In this document: piece by piece, positions 1-8,670 of the stretch
Layout of the letters: the number at the start of each line of letters is the position of its first letter
Numbering within the stretch: the stretch's first letter is position 1
From: CAYVBJ01 sp964449075
Lineage (GTDB): Bacteria; Bacteroidota; Rhodothermia; Balneolales; Balneolaceae
DNA: 64,000 bases
Direction of reading: 5' to 3'
NCBI GenBank assembly: GCA_964449075.1
Contig: CAYVBJ010000016.1
Location: 4,819-68,818 of the forward strand
The notes under the pieces: generated by a model
Databases searched by the model: none
Told to the model about the DNA's origin: nothing
The model's input: only the letters and a program-made list of their open reading frames with translations
Program-made: the position numbers and the translations under genes

Positions 1-640
1 GATTTTCACTGCCTGTTAGATCTCCTTCCCAGCGGTCGAAGAGCCAGCCTTCGTCAGGGGTGGCTGTCAAACGTACCGTTGATATCACAGTTTGAGAAGA
101 TGGTTCAGCTTTTTTGTTTTTTTCCTGGTTTATAATTTGTTTATCGAGATAAACACTGCCGGTGTCTGAACTGGCTTTATCAAATGTGTTGCGGGTATCA
201 TTTGAGGATTCAATTTCAGAAGATTCAGGAGGAGCTTTCGCAGGCGGGGATTCCTCAACCGTCTCTTCAGCAACAAGCTCTTCCGTTACGGTTCCCTCCC
301 CTATGATTGTAATATTGAGCGGAAATTCAATCTCTGCAAAAAAGGCATTAACAATTTTATTACTTGAAAAGACTAATGTGTCAGGATTTGTATTCCCTGA
401 TAAATCCCCACCCCATCGTTCGAAAATAAACCCTTCAGCAGGTTCTGCGGTAATTGTTATGGTTGAATTTTGAACAAACTCACCACCGGATGGTCTGACA
501 ACCCCACCTCCTTGCGGTGAAACATTTGTCGACAATGTGAAAAAATCAGGTACAGTTTCATCAAATCCACTGTCAGTTGAGTCGCAACTGAATGTAAATA
601 CTGCAATCAGAGAAGCGATAAAAAATAAAAATTTCCTCAT
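1..640 (-). CDS. Partial lipoprotein with InlB-type (Listeria-Bacteroides) repeats
   Basis: The reading frame opens with ATG at 640-638 and stays open on the minus strand to the window edge, so the C-terminus is missing (at least 213 codons). The N-terminus is a signal peptide with a lipobox-like end (AVFTFSC), suggesting a lipoprotein exposed at the cell surface or in the periplasm. Two similar modules are visible, each ending in an aromatic signature: FIFERWGGDLSGN near residue 80 and WLFDRWEGDLTGSEN near residue 200. This is the pattern of divergent InlB B-repeats (bacterial repeat family). They are joined by an acidic Glu/Ser/Pro-rich linker (about residues 125-170). Such proteins are usually structural or adhesin-like. 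The function is unknown and no enzyme domain is visible in this part. Confidence 0.8.
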   Translation of the reverse strand, partial: MRKFLFFIASLIAVFTFSCDSTDSGFDETVPDFFTLSTNVSPQGGGVVRPSGGEFVQNSTITITAEPAEGFIFERWGGDLSGNTNPDTLVFSSNKIVNAFFAEIEFPLNITIIGEGTVTEELVAEETVEESPPAKAPPESSEIESSNDTRNTFDKASSDTGSVYLDKQIINQEKNKKAEPSSQTVISTVRLTATPDEGWLFDRWEGDLTGSEN

Positions 641-835
641 ATTCCACAACCCCGGGATCATTTAAACAATCATTCTTTAATACTGACTGTAGCTTATTGA
701 ACTTAATTTAGCTACACGTCAGAATATAAGAGTATATAATTAAAAAAATTGATAGCTGAAGCCTAATTAAGATAATCTAATTAAGCTTTTGTTGTTATGA
801 CGTCCGACATTTCATTTTCATTGCGATAATTAAAA

Positions 836-890
836 TTGATTCTATTTCATTGCAGAAATTGTTTTATTTTTTGGCTGACAATTACCAGAA
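836..890. repeat. 55-bp sequence duplicated across the assembly gap (left copy)
   Basis: The 55 bases just left of the N run are identical to the 55 bases just right of it (991-1045). Identical contig ends of this length fit a k-mer overlap left by an assembler at k = 55. See the finding on the gap. The preceding stretch (641-835) is AT-rich and holds no gene that I can support. It must contain the promoter of the minus-strand lipoprotein. Confidence 0.85.
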
Positions 891-990
891 NNNNNNNNNN
901 NNNNNNNNNNNNNNNNNNNNNNNNNNNNNNNNNNNNNNNNNNNNNNNNNNNNNNNNNNNNNNNNNNNNNNNNNNNNNNNNNNNNNNNNNN
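891..990. other. Assembly gap of 100 N
   Basis: There are exactly 100 N characters, the usual placeholder for a gap of unknown length. It lies in non-coding DNA between the truncated lipoprotein and the NlpE-like gene. The identical 55-bp flanks suggest the true gap may be zero or negative. Confidence 0.98.
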
Positions 991-1045
991 TTGATTCTAT
1001 TTCATTGCAGAAATTGTTTTATTTTTTGGCTGACAATTACCAGAA
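991..1045. repeat. 55-bp sequence duplicated across the assembly gap (right copy)
   Basis: This is an exact copy of 836-890. It ends 12 bases before the NlpE-like start codon, so it forms most of the apparent 5' leader of that gene. Confidence 0.85.
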
Positions 1046-1057
1046 ACGAAATAGCTA

Positions 1058-1528
1058 ATGAAAGTTAAAGTAATATTTTGGTTTCTTATTGCCTTTGCCG
1101 GAAGCTGTACGCAACAGGAAAAACCTGAGGAGAGAGACAAAAGCATGCATATGACGGACATGCATAGCAGCAGAATTTCATTAGACTATGAAGGAGTATA
1201 TTACGGTGTTTTGCCTTGTGCCGATTGTGAAGGAATCGAGACGGAAATCACGTTAAACGAAGATTTAACATACAAAATCAGGTCCAGGTATCTGGGGGAA
1301 AGTGACAGTACATACATCAGAGAAGGTGGTTTTTCATGGGACAAATCCGGATCAAAAATCACCCTGAAGAATATTGACAACACTATAGGATCCAACAGGT
1401 ACATGGTTGGAGAAAATAAATTGATAAAGCTGGATATGAGTGGAAACAGAATTGAGGGAGATATTGAATCTGAATATATTCTTCAAAAAGAAACTGCGAG
1501 AAATGCTGAAAATTTTCAGAATAACTAA
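1058..1528 (+). CDS. NlpE-like lipoprotein (copper-resistance / envelope-stress type)
   Basis: A 156-residue protein with a short signal peptide and lipobox (FAGSC, Cys17). The mature part begins with a charged, Met/His-rich stretch (HMTDMHSS) followed by an NlpE N-terminal domain. The domain shows the typical GVYYGVLPCADCEGIETEI segment with its CxxC pair, then a short beta-barrel pattern ending in ITLKNIDNT. In Enterobacteria NlpE is an outer-membrane lipoprotein that signals surface and copper stress to Cpx. Many Bacteroidota carry single-domain relatives of unknown role, and this one should be read that way. The GH13 amylase follows 66 bp downstream on the same strand. Upstream sequence is uncertain because of the gap. 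Confidence 0.75.
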   Translation: MKVKVIFWFLIAFAGSCTQQEKPEERDKSMHMTDMHSSRISLDYEGVYYGVLPCADCEGIETEITLNEDLTYKIRSRYLGESDSTYIREGGFSWDKSGSKITLKNIDNTIGSNRYMVGENKLIKLDMSGNRIEGDIESEYILQKETARNAENFQNN

Positions 1529-1594
1529 TAACAATAATCGCGCGTTTACTATATATACGTAAAAGGTTTAATGCGATTTAATGAATAAGAAAAC

Positions 1595-3448
1595 ATGAAA
1601 AAGCTACTCTTAATTTTTTTACTTCCGTTTTTTACTTGTCATTTATTGGATGCTCAAAATATAATTGACCGTTTTGAGCCGGCAAACTGGTGGACGGAAA
1701 TGAAACATAATGAAATACAGCTGTTGGTTTATGGCGATAATATATCGTCTTATAACCCGGTAATTGACAGTGATATAGTATCACTGGAAAAAGCAGTCAG
1801 GGTTGAGAACCCCAATTACCTGTTTTTGTATGTTACGATCAGTGAGGATGCTGAACCATCAGAGGTAACATTTTCATTTTATGATGATGATAAGATTGCT
1901 GAAGAGTATGCGTTTGAACTGCGCCAGAGAGAACCGGGCAGGGCTGATATAGACGGATTTAATTCTTCGGATGTAATGTACCTGATTACTCCGGACAGGT
2001 TTGCAAATGGTAATACTGAGAATGATGAAATACCGGGAATGAAAGAGAATCTGAATAGGTCTTTTAAGGGCGGAAGACATGGCGGTGATATAAAGGGAAT
2101 ATCGGATAACCTGGACTATATATCTGAGATGGGATTTACTGCTATATGGCTGAATCCTGTGCTCGAAAATGATATGCCGGAATATTCCTACCACGGTTAT
2201 GCAGCTACAGATTTCTACCAGGTTGACAGGAGATTCGGGTCAAATGAAGAGTATAAAAAACTTGTTCAGGATGCAGGGAAAAAGGGGATCAAAGTGATTA
2301 TGGATATGATTGTAAACCATTCCGGCTCAGAACATTGGTTTGTAAAAGATCCCCCGGCTTCCAACTGGCTGAATTTTCAGGGTGAATTCAGACAGAGCAA
2401 TCACAGGCACAATACAGTTCAAGATCTCTATGTATCAAACTATGATAAAAAACACTTTTCAGATGGCTGGTTTGTGGAAACCATGCCGGATCTGAACCAG
2501 CAAAATGAGCTGATGGCTGATTACCTGATCATGAATACACTTTGGTGGATCGAATATTCCGGAATTTCGGGAATCAGAATGGATACCTATCCCTATCCGG
2601 ATAAAGATTTTATGAGTAAATGGACCTGTGCGGTAATGTCGGAGTATCCTGAGTTTAATATTGTCGGTGAAGAGTGGAATAATAATCCTGCAATTGTATC
2701 GTACTGGCAGGCAGGCAAGAAGAATCATGATGGTTATACGTCATGTCTGCCAAGCCTGATGGATTTTCCGCTGCAGGATGCACTGGCCAAGGGATTGACT
2801 GAAGGTGAGCAGACCTATGGAAGCGGGCTGATAAAAACCTATGAAATGCTTACTATGGATTTTCTGTATGCCGATCCCGGGAAGCTGGTGATATTTCCCG
2901 ACAATCATGATATGGATCGTTTTTTTACACAGGTAAACAACGATTTTGATCTTTTCAAAATGGGGATGGCTTACACGGCAACAATGAGAGGCACACCACA
3001 GATTTATTATGGAACTGAAATACTGATGCACAACGATGATGATCCGGGTGACCATGGTATCATCCGGACGGATTTTCCCGGTGGCTGGCCCGGCGATGAA
3101 GTAAACGGTTTTACCGGAGAGGGGCTTTCTGACAGGCAAAAAGAGGCACAGGCATACATACAAAGATTACTCAACTGGAGAAAAGAGAAAGAAGTAATAC
3201 ACTCCGGCAAAGTGATTCATTTCGCTCCTGAAAACGGAATTTATGTCTATTTCAGGTATGATGATTTGGAAAAAGTGATGGTCATTCTGAATAAAAATGA
3301 AGTTCAAACAGATCTTAAACTAGACAGGTTTGCCGAAATGCTGGATAATCATTCAACAGCAAAGGATATTATGACCGGCCGGAGTTATGATCTGGAGGGA
3401 TCAATTACTCTTGACAACAGGGGAGCCTATATTTTGGAAATCAAATAA
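1595..3448 (+). CDS. Secreted GH13 alpha-amylase-family glycosidase (neopullulanase/cyclomaltodextrinase-like)
   Basis: A 617-residue protein with a cleavable signal peptide (to about LLDAQ, residue 21), so it acts in the periplasm or on the surface on alpha-glucans or maltooligosaccharides. An N-terminal beta-sandwich (about 25-110) precedes the GH13 barrel. The catalytic triad is visible: nucleophile Asp330 in GIRMD, acid/base Glu359 in VGEEW and the third acid Asp439 in FPDNHD. The conserved MDMIVNHSG segment is also present. A C-terminal all-beta domain covers about 530-617. N-terminal domain, signal peptide and length match SusA/neopullulanase-type enzymes of Bacteroidota, but no susCD genes lie next to it. 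The exact substrate (pullulan, cyclodextrin or starch) cannot be read from sequence. Confidence 0.9.
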   Translation: MKKLLLIFLLPFFTCHLLDAQNIIDRFEPANWWTEMKHNEIQLLVYGDNISSYNPVIDSDIVSLEKAVRVENPNYLFLYVTISEDAEPSEVTFSFYDDDKIAEEYAFELRQREPGRADIDGFNSSDVMYLITPDRFANGNTENDEIPGMKENLNRSFKGGRHGGDIKGISDNLDYISEMGFTAIWLNPVLENDMPEYSYHGYAATDFYQVDRRFGSNEEYKKLVQDAGKKGIKVIMDMIVNHSGSEHWFVKDPPASNWLNFQGEFRQSNHRHNTVQDLYVSNYDKKHFSDGWFVETMPDLNQQNELMADYLIMNTLWWIEYSGISGIRMDTYPYPDKDFMSKWTCAVMSEYPEFNIVGEEWNNNPAIVSYWQAGKKNHDGYTSCLPSLMDFPLQDALAKGLTEGEQTYGSGLIKTYEMLTMDFLYADPGKLVIFPDNHDMDRFFTQVNNDFDLFKMGMAYTATMRGTPQIYYGTEILMHNDDDPGDHGIIRTDFPGGWPGDEVNGFTGEGLSDRQKEAQAYIQRLLNWRKEKEVIHSGKVIHFAPENGIYVYFRYDDLEKVMVILNKNEVQTDLKLDRFAEMLDNHSTAKDIMTGRSYDLEGSITLDNRGAYILEIK

Positions 3449-3886
3449 CTCCTGAAGATGTAACAAGTTGTTCAAGTACATTTGAATCTGCATAAGATTC
3501 TACATAGTTTTTTACCGCCGATTTCTTTTTAACCACAGAGTTTCACAAAGGTATGCACAGTACGCCGGCTGACGGAGAGTTATTCATTACCAATGGCAGG
3601 ATCCAAAATACTGTGCGACTCTGTGCAGGACACCGTGTTACACTGCAGTTATATCTCTGTAATCCATCCAAAGCCGTACAGTTAGCATAGGCTGAAAAAA
3701 TCTTACAACCAGGATATCTTTGCATATCCTTTGCGTAATCTTTTTCATAGCGATCTTCGCGAGAAACAGGAGGGGCTTCACGCAGAGCACGGGAAGATTT
3801 GCACAAGGCCCGGGGAGAAAGATCAGATAAAATAATTCCAGAAGTTGTTATCTCTTTGAATAAATTGCCAAATCAACATTTTTATT
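3449..3886. other. Intergenic stretch with a decayed 'accacagag' type repeat
   Basis: No gene is supported here. From about 3531 the sequence has short words such as accacagag, ctctgtgc, cacgcagagcac and tttgcgtaatctttttc. They recur in direct and inverted order and resemble the widespread intergenic repeats built on cacagag/ctctgtg. Short open frames here have no family features and look accidental. Confidence 0.4.
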
Positions 3887-3938
3887 ACTGCCGACTGCCG
3901 ACTGCCGACTGCCGACTGCCGACTGCCGACTGCCGACT
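3887..3938. repeat. Heptanucleotide tandem repeat (actgccg)x7
   Basis: Seven perfect head-to-tail copies of actgccg (3887-3935) are followed by a partial copy. The tract lies about 25 bp beyond the 3' end of the M29 aminopeptidase gene, which runs on the minus strand. A unit of 7 is not a multiple of 3, so a frame across it reads a repetitive nonsense peptide. Copy number is likely to vary between strains by slippage. Confidence 0.95.
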
Positions 3939-3961
3939 ATCCCGACAAAACAAATCCTCAA

Positions 3962-5068
3962 TCATCTATCAAGCAACTGATCCGGATTCAATCCTGATAA
4001 CTCTTCTGCAACGAACTTTCTTCCTTCCCGGATCATCTCACCGTCGAGATAAACATCGGCCCCGATGCAGACAAGATCCCAGTGAATATTGCTGCTGTTA
4101 CCATTGGGTGCTATCTCGTAATCATTTCCAAGGGTTAAATGATTTGAGCCATATATTTTCTCATCAAAAAGAATATCATACATCGGCTTCTCAATGACCG
4201 GATTGAGCCCAAAGCTGAACTCACCAAATTGTCTTGCACCGGAATCGGTATCCAGTATCTCTTCCAGTGCACTGTTATTTGAAGAATCAAAATCAACAAC
4301 AACACCGTCCCGTACTTTCAGTTTTACAAATTCAAACGGTTTGCCCTGGTAAACTGAGGGCGCATAGGTAATCTCACCATTAACTGACGCGAGAACGGGT
4401 GAGGAGAAAAGCTCACCATCTGGGATATTTCGCTTGCCGAAACAGGGAATCCAATTCTGATCTTTTACTGAAAATGAAATATCAGTTCCCTCTCCCTTCA
4501 ATTCGATAAGATCTGTTTTCCGTAATCTTTCTTCTAGCGGTTTCATTGCTTCTTCCAGCTTTTTATAATCAAACAGACAGGCATCAAAATAAAATTTCCG
4601 AAAGCGTTCTGTTGGCATTTTCGCATTCATGGCGAAAGCTGCTGATGGATACCGCAGCACACACCATTTTGTACTATTCACTCTCTCCTCGAAATGAACA
4701 GGTTTCAGAAACTGCTCCGAATAGGCTCTGTTCGCCTCTTTATCTGCATCGGATGTCTCATAAATATTTTCAGCACCCCGGATTCCAATAAATGCGTCCA
4801 TCTCTTTCATTAATGGCAGCTGATCAGCTGTTGCCTGGATTTTCCAGAATTCTTCGTTCCCGTGTTCAAGCAGCATTCGATTGATCTCAGGATCTTCAAT
4901 CTTAATAAAGGGGTTTGCCTCCTTCTCTCTTACAGATTCAACCAGAGCACGCAGTAAACCTGTGCCGTTGAACCCGATAAGTTGCAGCATTACGTTTTCA
5001 TCTTCCTTCAGTTCGATACTGTGGCTGAGTAGTTTCTCTGCCAGTTGTTTGTCTTCAGTGCTGTACAT
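3962..5068 (-). CDS. Aminopeptidase, M29 family (AmpS/AP-T type)
   Basis: A 368-residue cytoplasmic metallo-aminopeptidase that removes N-terminal residues from peptides. The M29 metal-site pattern is readable: Glu219 (DGELFSSP), Glu283 (GEFSFGLNP), His310 and Tyr317 (GSNHLTLGNDY), His329 and Asp331 (IHWDLV). Length is slightly short of the usual 400-410 residues, the difference being in the N-terminal half, but all metal ligands are present. No signal peptide. The gene stands alone between two non-coding stretches with repeats, and no operon partner is evident. The start at 5068 gives a typical N-terminus (LAEKLLSHSIELKEDE). Confidence 0.9.
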   Translation of the reverse strand: MYSTEDKQLAEKLLSHSIELKEDENVMLQLIGFNGTGLLRALVESVREKEANPFIKIEDPEINRMLLEHGNEEFWKIQATADQLPLMKEMDAFIGIRGAENIYETSDADKEANRAYSEQFLKPVHFEERVNSTKWCVLRYPSAAFAMNAKMPTERFRKFYFDACLFDYKKLEEAMKPLEERLRKTDLIELKGEGTDISFSVKDQNWIPCFGKRNIPDGELFSSPVLASVNGEITYAPSVYQGKPFEFVKLKVRDGVVVDFDSSNNSALEEILDTDSGARQFGEFSFGLNPVIEKPMYDILFDEKIYGSNHLTLGNDYEIAPNGNSSNIHWDLVCIGADVYLDGEMIREGRKFVAEELSGLNPDQLLDR

Positions 5069-5130
5069 GAGTTTTTGGTTTTTAGTTTTGCAGGAATTTT
5101 ATTGAGTCAGTTACTTTTAAAACTAAGAAA

Positions 5131-5324
5131 TTCCCCTCACGAGAGGAGGAATGTGCAGACATGACGTCCGCAGGACAATCAGGACAAACGAGGGGTGTGT
5201 CCCTGAGTACAAGCAGATTTTCTTGATTCTGAGCCATGGTTAACCATTTGAGGAATACACCCCTTGTCAGTCAACAAGCCACGACAAGTCGTGTTTTTGA
5301 CTAACTTTCCCCTCTGAGAGGGGA
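5131..5324. repeat. About 195-bp interspersed repeat, copy 1
   Basis: This is homologous over its whole length to 42425-42620. Both ends carry a version of the palindrome cccctctcgagagggg, here partly degraded. Inside there is an inverted pair (gaggggtgtgt / acacccctt) and the perfect dyad cacgacaagtcgtg at 5280-5293. It encodes no protein of any length and no transposase is nearby. It lies between the aminopeptidase and gcvP genes, both on the minus strand. It behaves like a non-autonomous, MITE-like or REP-like element. The rest of 5069-5446 shows nothing else. Confidence 0.75.
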
Positions 5325-5446
5325 TTATTTTCCTGTGTATGGATTCTGAAAAATAAATCTCATTAGCTATGAGCCCGACAGCCCGGTTTCTGAATATTAT
5401 CTAAATTTATTCACAATATACGTTTGTGAGTATTGATATTTCTTTG

Positions 5447-8368
5447 TTACCTGAGAGCCGGGGCAGGTTCCTGGCCTTTGGCATATTCTTCTATGGGCAC
5501 ACAGGTGCACATCAGGTTGCGGTCGCCATAAGCATCATCAACACGGCTTACAGCAGGCCAAAATTTAGTGAACTTAAGATACTCAACCGGAAATGCGGCT
5601 TTTTCTCTGCTATATGGCCGGTTCCAGTGGTCGTCAAAAACAACCCTCATTGTATGGGGTGCATGTTTTAAAACATTTTTTTCCCTGTCTGCCTCACCGT
5701 TTTCAATTTCCCTTATTTCATTTCTGATTGCAATCATAGCATCACAAAAACGATCCAGTTCAGCTTTAGATTCACTTTCTGTAGGTTCAATCATCAGAGT
5801 TCCAGGTACAGGGAAACTCATAGTAGGCGCATGGAAACTATAATCCATTAAACGTTTGGCCACGTCTACGGCATCAATTCCTGCAGATTGTTTGAAACTG
5901 CGCATGTCAATAATAAATTCATGAGCTGATCTTCCGCTTTTGCCGGTATACAAAACCGGGTAGTGATCTTTCAGTTTGTCCTTTATGTAATTTGCATTCA
6001 GAATAGCGTATTCGCTTGCTTTTTTCAGGCCACCGGCTCCCATCATCCGAATGTATGCATGCGATATGGGCAAAATACCCGCACTTCCGAAAGGAGCTGC
6101 TGCAATTGCTCTCATTGACTCTGACCCGTTTGTTTCTACTACAGGATGACCAGGGAGGTAAGGTATCAGTTTTTTTACCACCCCGATCGGCCCCATACCG
6201 GGTCCGCCGCCGCCATGAGGAATGCAAAATGTTTTATGCAGATTCAGGTGACAAACATCAGCCCCGATCAGTGCAGGACTTGTCAATCCTACCTGGGCAT
6301 TCATGTTGGCACCGTCCATATAAACAAGACCGCCATGATTGTGAACTATTTGACAAATTTCCCTGATATCCTCTTCAAACACTCCATGAGTTGACGGATA
6401 AGTAACCATGAGTGCAGCAAGATTATCCTTATACTTTTCTGCTTTTTCACGAAGATCGTCGGGATCTATATTTCCCTGTTCATCGCACTTGGTAACAACA
6501 ACTTCCATTCCGGCCATTACAGCACTTGCAGGATTGGTTCCGTGAGCCGATGACGGGATAATAGTCACATTTCTGTTGTGATTACCATTTGCTATGTGGT
6601 AAGACCTGATAACCATCAGACCGGTATACTCGCCTTGCGCACCTGAATTAGGCTGCAGGGAAATAGCATCAAAGCCTGTTATTTGTTGCAGCCAACCCCG
6701 TAGTTCCTTAAACAGAACCTGGTATCCTTCTGTCTGGTCTTTTGGAGCAAAGGGATGGATTTTGGCAAATTCGGGCCATGTAACCGGTATCATTTCCGTT
6801 GTTGCATTCAGTTTCATTGTACAAGAACCGAGTGATATCATTGAATGTGTCAGATCAAGGTCCCTGTTTTCCAGGGATTTCAGGTAGCGGAGCATCTCAT
6901 GTTCCGATCTGAAATTGTGAAACACCTCATGAGTCATGAATCCGGAGGTGCGTCGGAGTGAACCGGGAATCTCAATCTCTGTGTGCCGTGCCGCCTCCTC
7001 AATATTAAATTGATTTGATGTATTTGCAGCAGAAGCAAAGATTTCCAAAATTGTTTGCACATCTTGCAGTGTTTTAGCTTCATCGAAAGAGAACCCGACT
7101 GTTTCTTCACTATCGTACCGAAGATTCACATTTCTCTTTACTGCCTGGTTACGAATTTGATCAGCTGTGGCCATACCCTGAAGGTCAACAGACAGAGTAT
7201 CAAAAAAGTGTTTGTTCACAATTTTAAAACCAAGCTGTTTCAATCCTTTGGCTGCAAGTGCTGCAAGCCCATGTATTCTGGATGCAATTTTTTTTAAGCC
7301 TTCGGGTCCGTGATAAACTGCGTAAAACCCTGCAATTACAGCAAGAAGAACCTGGGCCGTGCAGATATTTGAGGTAGCTTTTTCCCTGCGAATATGTTGT
7401 TCACGGGTTTGAAGAGCCATTCTGAATGCGGGATTCCCTTCAGCATCTCTGGTAACTCCAATAATGCGTCCGGGTATTTTCCTTTGAAAGGTTTCGCGCG
7501 TAGCAAAAAATGCGGCATGTGGCCCCCCGTATCCCATGGGAACGCCGAACCGCTGAGATGATCCGACAACAACATCAGCGCCCATTTCTCCGGGTGGCGT
7601 CAGCAGTGTGAGACTCATCAGATCGGCGGCAACCATGCAGTATATGTTATTTTCATGGGCAGCTTCAATTAAATCACTTATATGGTGCAGGGAGCCGTCA
7701 GCACCCGGGTATTGTGTAAAAATAGCAAAGACGGATTCGCGGGTCACATCCGATTCCCGGAGATCGCCAACTTCAATTTTGATCCCGAGAGGTTCTGCCC
7801 TGTTTTTTAAAACATCAATTGTTTGCGGGAAACAGTTGTCGGAGACAAATAGTGTATCAGCCAGTTTTCTCTTTTTCCCTTTCCTGGCATCAAACAACAT
7901 AGCCATTGCTTCTGCTGCTGCAGTAGCCTCATCAAGAAGAGAAGCATTGGCAATGTCCATCCCGGTAAGGTCTGTTACTGCTGTTTGAAAGTTAATAAGG
8001 GCTTCAAGTCGTCCCTGCGCTATTTCAGCCTGGTAAGGTGTGTAAGCTGTATACCATCCGGGATTTTCCAGGACATTTCTGAGTATCACTTTGGGAAGTG
8101 TTGTTTCATAATATCCCATACCAATAAAAGAGCGGAATATTTTGTTTTTTGAAGCCGTTTTAAACAGGGCATCAAGATATTCTTCTTCACTCAGTTCAGG
8201 AGGTAAATCTAGTGATTTCTGCATTTTTATGCCGGGTGGAACTGTTTCATCGATAAGCGATTCAAGTGAATCGGAATGTATAAATGAAAGCATTTCATTT
8301 GTTTCATTCTCATCCGGACCAATATGTCTATTGGAAAAGTGTTCGGGTTTAAAATCTATGGGCATCAA
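5447..8368 (-). CDS. gcvP: Glycine dehydrogenase (decarboxylating), glycine cleavage P-protein
   Basis: A 973-residue single-chain P-protein, the normal length for the fused form with both halves in one polypeptide. It decarboxylates glycine with PLP and passes the aminomethyl group to the lipoyl H-protein. The N-terminal half begins with NRHIGPDENE, and the C-terminal half carries the PLP lysine Lys712 in HLNLHKTFCIPHGGGGPGMGPIGV. The FMTHEVFHNFRSEHEMLRY and SLGSCTMKLNATTEM segments are family signatures. gcvT and gcvH are not adjacent. I saw no glycine riboswitch in the 300 bp upstream. Two tandem ATG codons open the gene. Confidence 0.97.
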   Translation of the reverse strand: MMPIDFKPEHFSNRHIGPDENETNEMLSFIHSDSLESLIDETVPPGIKMQKSLDLPPELSEEEYLDALFKTASKNKIFRSFIGMGYYETTLPKVILRNVLENPGWYTAYTPYQAEIAQGRLEALINFQTAVTDLTGMDIANASLLDEATAAAEAMAMLFDARKGKKRKLADTLFVSDNCFPQTIDVLKNRAEPLGIKIEVGDLRESDVTRESVFAIFTQYPGADGSLHHISDLIEAAHENNIYCMVAADLMSLTLLTPPGEMGADVVVGSSQRFGVPMGYGGPHAAFFATRETFQRKIPGRIIGVTRDAEGNPAFRMALQTREQHIRREKATSNICTAQVLLAVIAGFYAVYHGPEGLKKIASRIHGLAALAAKGLKQLGFKIVNKHFFDTLSVDLQGMATADQIRNQAVKRNVNLRYDSEETVGFSFDEAKTLQDVQTILEIFASAANTSNQFNIEEAARHTEIEIPGSLRRTSGFMTHEVFHNFRSEHEMLRYLKSLENRDLDLTHSMISLGSCTMKLNATTEMIPVTWPEFAKIHPFAPKDQTEGYQVLFKELRGWLQQITGFDAISLQPNSGAQGEYTGLMVIRSYHIANGNHNRNVTIIPSSAHGTNPASAVMAGMEVVVTKCDEQGNIDPDDLREKAEKYKDNLAALMVTYPSTHGVFEEDIREICQIVHNHGGLVYMDGANMNAQVGLTSPALIGADVCHLNLHKTFCIPHGGGGPGMGPIGVVKKLIPYLPGHPVVETNGSESMRAIAAAPFGSAGILPISHAYIRMMGAGGLKKASEYAILNANYIKDKLKDHYPVLYTGKSGRSAHEFIIDMRSFKQSAGIDAVDVAKRLMDYSFHAPTMSFPVPGTLMIEPTESESKAELDRFCDAMIAIRNEIREIENGEADREKNVLKHAPHTMRVVFDDHWNRPYSREKAAFPVEYLKFTKFWPAVSRVDDAYGDRNLMCTCVPIEEYAKGQEPAPALR

Positions 8369-8597
8369 GTATTATGATTAATTCAATAAAAGTGTGATTA
8401 CAGCCGTTTCAATTGATAATTGATACTGGCTGATATAAACAGAGACCAATTTGTTCAGCCATTTCATTACCTTTTATGCAATTTTAATAAAGCTCAGTGG
8501 TGCAACAAAGTTTTTTGCTTCGGTGTTTCTTAGAAATAGTAAAAAGATAAGCTTTTTAAAAGGACACTACATAGAAATTGTAACGAGATTTTACGAA

Positions 8598-8627
8598 CTT
8601 TCCGTTTAATTTCTTGTTTTAATTTTG
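8598..8627 (+). promoter_or_regulatory. Candidate Bacteroidota-type promoter upstream of the Ig/LVIVD protein
   Basis: The -7 like element TAATTTTG (8620-8627) matches the consensus TAnnTTTG, and a TTTC near 8599 is a weak match to the -33 TTTG. The start codon follows 43 nt downstream. The rest of the 302-bp region 8369-8670 shows no gene. It must also hold the gcvP promoter in the other direction. Confidence 0.35.
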
Positions 8628-8670
8628 TACTGTTTACAACTTCAATAAATCAAACCGAAAAAAAACAGAT

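Noticed and set aside
3543..3806. An 87-codon minus-strand frame in the 3.5-3.8 kb intergenic region
   Set aside because: It lies wholly in degenerate intergenic repeat sequence with no signal peptide, domain or plausible start context.
3799..4197. A 132-codon frame reading through the heptanucleotide repeat into the aminopeptidase gene
   Set aside because: The repetitive CRLPTAD peptide comes from the tandem repeat, and most of the frame is antisense to the M29 gene. No family features.
5426..5671. An 81-codon plus-strand frame at the end of gcvP
   Set aside because: Antisense to a certain gene, with no independent features.
8369..8670. Possible glycine riboswitch upstream of gcvP
   Set aside because: I could not find the tandem conserved glycine aptamer core in this AT-rich leader. 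A covariance search would settle it.
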